Made by a program: the position numbers and the translations under genes. The notes beneath the pieces are model-generated. The model ran no database searches, was not told the DNA's origin, and worked only from the letters and a program-made list of their open reading frames with translations. From an uncultured Flammeovirgaceae bacterium (lineage in GTDB: Bacteria; Bacteroidota; Bacteroidia; Cytophagales; MED-G16): a stretch of 39,762 nt of DNA. The stretch lies in contig CAJXDN010000012.1 of assembly GCA_913052485.1 (NCBI GenBank), forward strand, positions 1 through 39,762, given 5' to 3'. Each line of letters begins with the position of its first letter. The first letter of the stretch is position 1. Positions 33,877-39,762 of the stretch are shown here, in pieces.

Positions 33877-33904
33877 TGTTAACTCAATGTTAAGAAATTG
33901 TTAA
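33877..33904 (-). promoter_or_regulatory. Three-copy TTAACA-N5 direct repeat, Pho-box-like operator
   Basis: TGTTAA occurs on + at 33877-33882, 33888-33893 and 33899-33904, an exact 11-bp period; on - this reads TTAACA-N5-TTAACA-N5-TTAACA. It resembles PhoP sites of Bacillus subtilis (TTAACA-N5 repeats) and, in the period, the E. coli Pho box. The regulator here is inferred. It lies between the ends of trmD and DUF2490. Confidence 0.5.
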
Positions 33905-33951
33905 CAAATATCCAAATGATCTATGGATTTAGAATTTAAAAGCGTTAATTA

Positions 33952-34593
33952 TCAGATCTTTATACTTAAAGCAAGTACAAAAATATTTTTTTGAGACCAC
34001 GAAACAGTTTCACCAGAAACCTTCCTATTAGATTCCAAAATAAAACTAGGTTTAAAAACAAAAGGTGTTTTTTTGAATTTGATGTTTATACCAAGGATAA
34101 TTCTATTTCTTGCAAACTGACTCTCAGTTAAAAAAATTTCATTTTGAATGAATGGATTATAATTATCAAATAATTTTAATGCATAAGAATACCTTAATCT
34201 ATATCTAAATACATTATTACTCAATTCTTTAACTCTAAACTCATTTCTTAACCTAATTTTCATATTGTCATTTAGCTTGTAGGTAATATCAAGATGTGGT
34301 CTTATCTCTGAAACTCTTCCTTCTTTCTTTAAATTATATATTTCCCTATAATATAAACCCACTTTAAATTTTTTAAGTTTATATGCTACACCCAGATCAA
34401 TCCTTCCTTGTTTAGATTCTTTTAAGGAGTTATCATATTTATTTCTATATTCAATTTTGACTTCAAAATCATCAAATATATCACCCTGAACATCAATAGT
34501 TGGCCAGGTTTGGTAAATAGACTGGGAATTTACAATTTGATTTGATAATAATAAAATTATAAAACATAAAACAATTCTTAAATAAATTTTCAT
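33952..34593 (-). CDS. DUF2490 family outer-membrane beta-barrel protein
   Basis: This 213-residue protein starts with a signal peptide (IVLCFIILLLSNQIVNS, cleaved before QSIYQTWP). The mature part is made of short alternating strands rich in Arg, Lys and Tyr, with typical DUF2490 segments: a start near QTWPTIDVQGDIFDDFEVKIEYRNKY, RIDLGVAYKLKKFKVGLYYRE, RNEFRVKELSNNVFRYRLRYSY, and a final strand ending FVLALSIKI. A small outer-membrane barrel is therefore likely. The function of this family is unknown. It is single, lying between dapF on the same strand and trmD convergent, and has a Pho-box-like repeat upstream, so phosphate control is a possibility. Confidence 0.85.
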   Translation of the reverse strand: MKIYLRIVLCFIILLLSNQIVNSQSIYQTWPTIDVQGDIFDDFEVKIEYRNKYDNSLKESKQGRIDLGVAYKLKKFKVGLYYREIYNLKKEGRVSEIRPHLDITYKLNDNMKIRLRNEFRVKELSNNVFRYRLRYSYALKLFDNYNPFIQNEIFLTESQFARNRIILGINIKFKKTPFVFKPSFILESNRKVSGETVSWSQKNIFVLALSIKI

Positions 34594-34605
34594 AGGACAA
34601 TTTTA

Positions 34606-34642
34606 TAAAACTAGTTTTTAGAAAATGTTAATCTGGTGTTAA
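34606..34642 (-). promoter_or_regulatory. Pho-box-like repeat plus -7-like box upstream of DUF2490
   Basis: TTAACA (34642-34637) and TTAACA (34631-34626) are 11 bp apart on the minus strand; a weaker TAAAAA (34620-34615) continues the same period. TAGTTTTA (34613-34606), one mismatch from TAnnTTTG, follows the second copy after 12 nt and lies 12 nt before the ATG at 34593. A repeat array in the -33 position is the layout expected of an activator-dependent promoter. Confidence 0.5.
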
Positions 34643-34671
34643 GAAATCATTATAATAATTTGGAAACTATA

Positions 34672-35436
34672 TCAAAGGTGCATTTTACCTTGATATTCTA
34701 GTAAAGGATTACCTATCAGATATATATTTGAAAATTCATTTGATCTGTTTTTCTGAAAAGTTACTTTTAACTCACCACCTTTAGTCATTACTTTTTCAGC
34801 ATAATATTTATTTTTTAAACTAAACGCAATTACTGATGCTACGGCACCTGTACCACAACTTAAAGTCTCTCTCTCTACTCCTTTTTCAAAAGTCCTAACA
34901 TATATAGATCCATTTCCTAGATCAGAAACTATATTAACATTACAATCCATTTGCTCATAAAAAGGAAGATTTCTTATTTCAGTTGCCTCTTTTTTAATAT
35001 CAAAATTATTGGCATCATCAACAAACTTTACATGATGTGGCGCACCTGTATTAATAAAGTAATCTTTTCCAAAATATTTATAAGAGGTGATATCTTGCAT
35101 TTTTAACTTAATTTCTGAAGTTATTATAGCTGAATATTTTTGGTTTTGACAAGAAAATAAGGCTTCATCATTGATTTTATTATTTGATTTTAAGTAATGA
35201 AGCGAGCAAAGACTACCATTACCACAAAAACTTTCAGATCCATCAGGGTTATAGAAAGACAACTCAAAATCATTTTCATTTGATTTAGAAATAAATAATA
35301 TTCCATCTGATTTTCTAACAACTGGATCCTTAATTAGTTGTTCAATTAAATTATAATAATTTGTGTTTTGAGAGATTAAATCTATCAGAATGAAATTATT
35401 ACCTGATGACTGATACTTATAAAATTGAATTTGCAT
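34672..35436 (-). CDS. dapF: Diaminopimelate epimerase
   Basis: DapF converts LL-diaminopimelate to the meso form, needed for peptidoglycan cross-links and lysine. From the ATG at 35436 it has 254 residues, somewhat shorter than E. coli (274). It begins MQIQFYKYQSSGNNFILIDL, the family start. The two catalytic cysteines are C71, in FCGNGSLC, and C194, in LSCGTGAVAS. The substrate-binding NPDGSE, NTGAPHHVKF and RTFEKGVERET also match. The more distant TTG start at 35451 lies inside the terminator of rplS and is unlikely. It follows rplS on the same strand, but the terminator between suggests limited read-through. Confidence 0.95.
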   Translation of the reverse strand: MQIQFYKYQSSGNNFILIDLISQNTNYYNLIEQLIKDPVVRKSDGILFISKSNENDFELSFYNPDGSESFCGNGSLCSLHYLKSNNKINDEALFSCQNQKYSAIITSEIKLKMQDITSYKYFGKDYFINTGAPHHVKFVDDANNFDIKKEATEIRNLPFYEQMDCNVNIVSDLGNGSIYVRTFEKGVERETLSCGTGAVASVIAFSLKNKYYAEKVMTKGGELKVTFQKNRSNEFSNIYLIGNPLLEYQGKMHL

Positions 35437-35460
35437 AAAAAAACCAATCAAAAAGATTGG
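35437..35460 (-). terminator. Intrinsic terminator of rplS, abutting the dapF start
   Basis: On the minus strand CCAATC (35460-35455) and GATTGG (35449-35444) form a 6 bp stem with a 5 nt loop of T, followed by seven T (35443-35437). The T run ends directly at the dapF ATG (35436). It is 7 bp after the rplS stop. Confidence 0.75.
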
Positions 35461-35467
35461 CTTAAAT

Positions 35468-35821
35468 TTAAATTTTCTCTTTGATTTTAGCGTTTTTACC
35501 TTTTCTCTTTCTAAGATAAAAAATTCTAGCCCTTCTCACTTTACCTTTTCTTAAGACTTCAATCTTTTCGATGTTTGGAGAAAAAATTGGCATAATTTTT
35601 TCAACAGCAATAGAATCAGAGACCTTTCTTACAGTAAAAGTTTCTCCATTTGAACCAACATTTTTTCTTTGTATGACTGTACCTTGGAACTGCTGGACTC
35701 TCTCCTTATTACCTTCTCTAATTTTAACATGAACATTAACGGTATCTCCAGCACTAAAGTCAGGAAAGCTCTTGCTTAGTTCTTTATTTTCTTTGCTTAA
35801 ATTAATATCAGTTGTTGACAT
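35468..35821 (-). CDS. rplS: 50S ribosomal protein L19
   Basis: L19 lies at the 30S-50S interface, in contact with 16S rRNA in a bridge between the subunits. The 117-residue length is normal. Conserved parts are [90 protein letters not shown], which form the SH3-like barrel and basic tail. In many bacteria rplS is the last gene of rpsP-rimM-trmD-rplS; here it lies 1.7 kb away and on the other strand. It has its own promoter and terminator, so it is a single-gene unit. Confidence 0.97.
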   Translation of the reverse strand: MSTTDINLSKENKELSKSFPDFSAGDTVNVHVKIREGNKERVQQFQGTVIQRKNVGSNGETFTVRKVSDSIAVEKIMPIFSPNIEKIEVLRKGKVRRARIFYLRKRKGKNAKIKEKI

Positions 35822-35838
35822 TGTTTTTTTTAGGTGTG

Positions 35839-35846
35839 CAAATATA
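35839..35846 (-). promoter_or_regulatory. Promoter -7 element for rplS (TATATTTG)
   Basis: TATATTTG on the minus strand ends 17 nt before the rplS ATG and is followed by CACACC, much like the rpsP promoter (TATATTTG then CGCACA). No TTG is found at the right distance upstream. Confidence 0.6.
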
Positions 35847-35963
35847 GTCTATTTTTAATTTTTTTTAATTTTCTGTAGATAAATTAATATCATAATAAGA
35901 GATTCGTATTTTTATTTTTTATAATTCTAATAAAAGAATTAAATAAATCGGATTTGTATTGAT

Positions 35964-35971
35964 TAAATTTG
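35964..35971 (+). promoter_or_regulatory. Promoter -7 element for secA (TAAATTTG)
   Basis: TAAATTTG matches TAnnTTTG and ends 10 nt before the secA ATG at 35982. The implied leader is only about 6 nt. No good TTG is seen 18-20 nt upstream. Confidence 0.45.
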
Positions 35972-35981
35972 TGTTAATACT

Positions 35982-38900
35982 ATGTTTGATTTCATTAAAA
36001 AAATTTTGGGTTCAAAATCTGATAAAGATCTAAAGGATATATATCCCTTAATTGACAAAATTAATATAGAATTTAATAAACTTAAAACCTTATCAGATGA
36101 TGAGCTTAGAAATAAAACTTTTGAGTTTAAAGAAGTAGTTCAAAATAATCTTAAAAAGTCTGAACAGGAAATTAATAATTTAAGAGAAGAATATAAAAAA
36201 TCAGAAGGGTCATTATCTGAAAAAGAAAATCTTTTAAACGAAATCGATTCCATAAAAGAATCACAAAAAGAAATCATTGAAAAAACTCTTGAAAAACTTT
36301 TACCAGAAGCATTTGCAGTTGTAAAGGAAACAGCAAGAAGATTTACTGAGAATGAAAGTTTGGAGGTGACTGCTACAGACTTCGATAGAGAGATAGCAAG
36401 TAAAAAAGATAATGTTGAAGTTGATGGTTCTAGAGCTATTTGGTATAATGAGTGGGTTGCTGCTGGTGTTGATATTAAGTGGAATATGATTCACTATGAT
36501 GTTCAATTAATCGGAGGAGTTGTTTTACATCAAGGAAAAATTTCTGAAATGGCTACTGGTGAAGGAAAAACATTGGTTGCTACTCTACCTGCTTATTTAA
36601 ATGCGCTTTCAAAAAGAGGCGTTCATATAGTAACTGTAAATGACTATTTAGCTAAAAGGGACGCTGAATGGAATGCTCCAATATTTGAGTTTCACGGACT
36701 AAAAGTTGACTGTATAGATAAACATGAATCTAATTCAAAAGAGAGGATAAATGCTTACAATGCAGATATTACATATGGAACTAATAATGAATTTGGATTT
36801 GATTATTTAAGAGATAATATGGTTAGAGAGAAGGGTGAATTAGTTCAAAGAGAACATAACTTTGCAATGGTTGACGAAGTAGACTCAGTCCTGATCGATG
36901 AAGCTAGAACACCACTTATTATTTCTGGCCCTGTACCAAGGGGTGACGATCATGAGTTTTTTGAATTAAAGCCTAGAGTCCAGAAATTATTTGATCTACA
37001 AAAAAAACTAGTAACCCAATATCTCGCCGAAGCAAAAAAATTAATATCAGAGGGTAAAGAAGATGAGGGTGGACTGTCATTATTTAGAGCACACAGAGGA
37101 TTACCAAAATATAAGCCTTTAATAAAATATCTAAGTGAAATTGGTACTAAGGCCATTATGCAAAAAACTGAAAACTACTATTTACAAGATAATTCTAAGC
37201 TAATGCCTGAAGCTGACGAGCCATTGTATTTTACTATTGAAGAAAAAAGTAATAGCATTCAACTAACTGAAAAAGGGACCGACAATATAACTAGCTCAGG
37301 AGATGATAATAATTTCTTCATAGTTCCAGACATAGGAGTAGATATTAATAAATTAGAAAATTCAGGAAAACCAGTAGATGAGATAGCAAAAGAAAAAGAA
37401 AAAATAATTCAAGACTACAGTGTAAAAACCAAAAGAATACATACAATAAATCAACTACTTAAAGCATACTCAATGTTTGAGAAAGATCAAGAGTATGTTG
37501 TAATTGATTCTAAAGTTAAAATTGTTGATGAGCAAACTGGTAGAATAATGGAGGGAAGAAGATACTCTGATGGTCTTCATCAGGCAATAGAGGCAAAAGA
37601 AAATGTGAAAATTGAAGACGCCTCTCAAACATACGCAACTATAACCTTACAAAATTATTTTAGAATGTATAATAAACTTTCTGGAATGACCGGTACTGCT
37701 GAAACAGAAGCTGGAGAATTTTGGGAAATTTATAAACTTGATTGTGTTGTTATTCCGACTAATAGAGATATCTCAAGGTCTGATATGGAGGATAAAGTTT
37801 ATAAAACTTTAAAAGGAAAGTTCAATGCAGTTATTGATGAAATAGAAGAACTTAGAAACAATGGGAGACCAATCTTAGTGGGAACAACCTCAGTTGAAAT
37901 TTCTGAATTATTGAGTAGAATGCTGAATATGAAAAAAATTAAGCATCAAGTTCTAAATGCGAAGCAACATGCAAAAGAAGCTGACATAGTAGCTGAAGCC
38001 GGGAAGCCGGGAACTGTAACAATAGCAACTAATATGGCAGGGAGAGGGACTGATATAAAATTAACTGAAGAATCAAGAGCAAGTGGAGGACTTGCAATCG
38101 TTGGAACAGAGAGACATGAGTCCAGAAGAGTTGATAGACAATTAAGAGGTAGATCTGGTAGACAGGGTGATGTTGGATCATCTCAGTTCTTTGTTTCATT
38201 AGAAGATAATTTAATGAGACTTTTTGGATCGGACAGAATGATAAAAGTGATGGACAGAATGAATATGGATGAAGATGAGGTTATACAACACAGTATGATT
38301 ACTAAGTCAATCGAGAGAGCCCAAAAGAAAGTTGAAGAGAATAATTTTGCTATCAGAAAAAGGTTGTTAGAGTACGACAATGTAATGAACTCTCAAAGGG
38401 AAGTAATTTACAAAAAAAGAAGAAATGCCATATATGGAGAAAGACTTGATGTAGACATATTAAACATGCTTTATGATACATGTGAGGATATTGTATTGAC
38501 AACTAAAAATTCTGAAAGTTATGATGATTTTAGACTCAATGTTTTAACAGTCCTTGGTTTAGATTATAATTTATCTGCCGAAGAATTTTTAAAATTTGAT
38601 TCAAATATTATCACTGAAAAGTTATATGAGAAAGTAGTAGAAAACTATGAGAAGAAAAATGCTAGTATAGTCTCTGCTTCTATGCCAATAATTAAAAAAA
38701 TAAAAAAAGAGAGAGGTACAGTTGTCAAGGACGTACTTATTCCATTTACTGATGGAACCAAACAAATAGGTGTGTCAATTAATTTGGAAGATATCATAGA
38801 AGATGAAGGTAAAAGCATATTAGTAGAAATGCAAAAAATTGTTTCTCTAGGAATGATTGACTTTAATTGGAAAGAACATCTAAGGGAGATGGATGATCTA

Positions 38901-39311
38901 AAACAATCGGTTCAGAGTGCTGTTTATGAGCAAAAAGATCCTCTGGTTATTTATAAATTTGAAGGTTTTGAATTATTTAAGAAATTCATTGCTAAGGTTA
39001 ACCAAGATACAGTTTCATTTTTAACAAAATGTTTAATTCCTATTCAAAATCCTAGTCAAGTCCAAGAAAACAAAAGTTCATCAAATAAGAAAGAATCCTA
39101 TGAAACAAACAAGGAAGAATCAAGATCTTTACTAACTGGAAATAGAACTCAACAAGTCGAAAGAACACAACCAATTAAATCACAGAAAACATATGGTAGA
39201 AACTCCAGAGTATCAGTAAAATATAATGATGGTTCAGTCAAGAAAGATATAAAATTTAAGAAAGTAGAAAATGATATTAATCTAGAAAAATGTATAATTT
39301 TAGAAGATTAG
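35982..39311 (+). CDS. secA: Preprotein translocase subunit SecA
   Basis: SecA is the ATPase that pushes unfolded preproteins through SecYEG. The 1109-residue protein is longer than E. coli SecA (901), as is normal in Bacteroidota. It starts with FIKKILGSKSDKDLK; a Lys/Glu-rich helical insert follows near 65-100. Walker A is TGEGKTLVATLPAYLNAL near residue 193 and the Walker B DEVDSVLIDEARTPLIISGP near 297. A second insert lies about 330-480. NBD2 has EQTGRIMEGRRYSDGLHQAIEAKE, TLQNYFRMYNKLSGMTGTA, TIATNMAGRGTDIKL and GGLAIVGTERHESRRVDRQLRGRSGRQGD. The C-terminus ends EKCIILED and lacks the CxCx(8)CH zinc motif found in many SecA proteins. Confidence 0.98.
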   Translation: MFDFIKKILGSKSDKDLKDIYPLIDKINIEFNKLKTLSDDELRNKTFEFKEVVQNNLKKSEQEINNLREEYKKSEGSLSEKENLLNEIDSIKESQKEIIEKTLEKLLPEAFAVVKETARRFTENESLEVTATDFDREIASKKDNVEVDGSRAIWYNEWVAAGVDIKWNMIHYDVQLIGGVVLHQGKISEMATGEGKTLVATLPAYLNALSKRGVHIVTVNDYLAKRDAEWNAPIFEFHGLKVDCIDKHESNSKERINAYNADITYGTNNEFGFDYLRDNMVREKGELVQREHNFAMVDEVDSVLIDEARTPLIISGPVPRGDDHEFFELKPRVQKLFDLQKKLVTQYLAEAKKLISEGKEDEGGLSLFRAHRGLPKYKPLIKYLSEIGTKAIMQKTENYYLQDNSKLMPEADEPLYFTIEEKSNSIQLTEKGTDNITSSGDDNNFFIVPDIGVDINKLENSGKPVDEIAKEKEKIIQDYSVKTKRIHTINQLLKAYSMFEKDQEYVVIDSKVKIVDEQTGRIMEGRRYSDGLHQAIEAKENVKIEDASQTYATITLQNYFRMYNKLSGMTGTAETEAGEFWEIYKLDCVVIPTNRDISRSDMEDKVYKTLKGKFNAVIDEIEELRNNGRPILVGTTSVEISELLSRMLNMKKIKHQVLNAKQHAKEADIVAEAGKPGTVTIATNMAGRGTDIKLTEESRASGGLAIVGTERHESRRVDRQLRGRSGRQGDVGSSQFFVSLEDNLMRLFGSDRMIKVMDRMNMDEDEVIQHSMITKSIERAQKKVEENNFAIRKRLLEYDNVMNSQREVIYKKRRNAIYGERLDVDILNMLYDTCEDIVLTTKNSESYDDFRLNVLTVLGLDYNLSAEEFLKFDSNIITEKLYEKVVENYEKKNASIVSASMPIIKKIKKERGTVVKDVLIPFTDGTKQIGVSINLEDIIEDEGKSILVEMQKIVSLGMIDFNWKEHLREMDDLKQSVQSAVYEQKDPLVIYKFEGFELFKKFIAKVNQDTVSFLTKCLIPIQNPSQVQENKSSSNKKESYETNKEESRSLLTGNRTQQVERTQPIKSQKTYGRNSRVSVKYNDGSVKKDIKFKKVENDINLEKCIILED

Positions 39312-39762
39312 TATATATAAGCTTATTTTATGTTTTAATCTCTTGTTCATCAAAAAGAATAGTATCTAATATAAATAATGAGAGGGATTACTTTGAAGAT
39401 TTATCCTATATAAGATCTCAAGAAGAAAGAAAAATTATTGATACAACCAATTCCAAATTTATAAGTGGTCCATATAAAAATGATATTAGCTACGAGCTCG
39501 ATAGTATCATTAAAATTATAAAAGATGAAAATAAATCAGATCGGTTTTTAGAAGGGTATACGATTCAGTTATATTTAGGTGGTGATAGAATTAAAGCTGA
39601 AGAGATTGAGGAAAAAATAACTGAAATTGACAGTCTTATATATAAAAATACAGTTTTTACTCAACCCAACTATCGAGTTAAAATTGGCCAATATATTGAT
39701 AGATTCCAGGTTTCAGAGGAATATCAGAAGTTTAAAAAACTATTTCCAAATGCAATAATTAT
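39290..39762 (+). CDS. SPOR-like domain lipoprotein, partial (C-terminus beyond right edge)
   Basis: A frame opens at ATG 39290, overlapping the secA 3' end by 22 bases, and runs to the window edge without a stop (157 residues). The start is a lipoprotein signal: basic MYNFRR, hydrophobic LVYISLFYVLISC with the modified Cys near residue 19, followed by SSKR. From about residue 90 it resembles a SPOR-type repeat: GYTIQLYLGGDRIKAEEIEEKI, and then the second part YRVKIGQYIDRFQVSEEYQKFKKLFPNAII. SPOR domains bind peptidoglycan with bare glycan strands. In Bacteroidota such lipoproteins are common; its specific role is unknown. The overlap with secA suggests co-transcription. Confidence 0.75.
   Translation, partial: MYNFRRLVYISLFYVLISCSSKRIVSNINNERDYFEDLSYIRSQEERKIIDTTNSKFISGPYKNDISYELDSIIKIIKDENKSDRFLEGYTIQLYLGGDRIKAEEIEEKITEIDSLIYKNTVFTQPNYRVKIGQYIDRFQVSEEYQKFKKLFPNAII

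Noticed and set aside
1-39762. tRNA, rRNA, insertion sequence, prophage, toxin-antitoxin or defence genes
   Set aside because: I looked through the gaps and the coding frames and saw no tRNA arm pattern, transposase, integrase, terminal repeats or defence protein family.

Overview
The window looks like a chromosomal segment of a marine member of the Bacteroidota, most likely class Flavobacteriia. The DNA is strongly AT-rich and genes are packed with short gaps. I saw no Shine-Dalgarno pattern. Instead, TAnnTTTG (-7) promoter elements, some with TTG about 18-19 nt upstream, precede many genes. Lineage-typical proteins include a fused SecDF, a 1109-residue SecA, a 937-residue CarB without its C-terminal regulatory domain, an S16 with an Ala/Glu/Pro-rich tail, tandem FKBP lipoproteins, DUF5916, DUF2490 and DUF4834 proteins, and a Na+-NQR subunit. 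I saw no tRNA, rRNA, insertion sequence, prophage or CRISPR array. Almost everything is core genome, and genus cannot be told from this text.

Layout. 1-2081: a secreted Calx-beta repeat protein cut by the left edge, and rlmN. 2152-6350: a TRAP transporter for a small organic acid, with the two membrane subunits on + and the binding protein convergent on -, then an MFS exporter. 6340-15885 (-): a DUF5916 outer-membrane protein, secDF, then a compact run read DHH phosphoesterase, three FKBP-type lipoproteins, rdgB, udk. 15993-19177: ndk, scpA, dxs. 19170-22408: kynureninase, an SDR protein lacking the catalytic Tyr/Lys, and a membrane dipeptidase. 22383-31755 (-): nqrF with its own promoter, a carB/DUF4834/accD run, and the sucA-sucB operon. 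31962-33765 (+): rpsP-rimM-trmD. 33762-35821 (-): a possible micro-ORF, DUF2490, dapF and rplS. 35982-39762 (+): secA and a SPOR-like lipoprotein cut by the right edge.

How the genes work together. Export and envelope functions recur: SecA drives proteins through the Sec channel, SecDF pulls them through using an ion gradient, and FKBP lipoproteins, SPOR lipoprotein and beta-barrel proteins are likely cargo. Na+-NQR makes a sodium gradient that could power the TRAP transporter and SecDF. SucAB, CarB, AccD, Dxs, DapF, KynU, Udk, Ndk and RdgB cover central, lipid, isoprenoid, cell-wall, tryptophan and nucleotide metabolism.

The observations most worth a second look are two arrays of TGTTAA/TTAACA direct repeats with an exact 11-bp period flanking the DUF2490 gene, which resemble Pho boxes; the -7 boxes lying only 10-12 nt from the ndk, secA and DHH start codons; an SDR with Ser and Arg at the Tyr and Lys positions; a degenerate third FKBP; nqrF apart from nqrABCDE; and repeated 3'-end overlaps of convergent genes. 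I found no clearly new multi-gene system.
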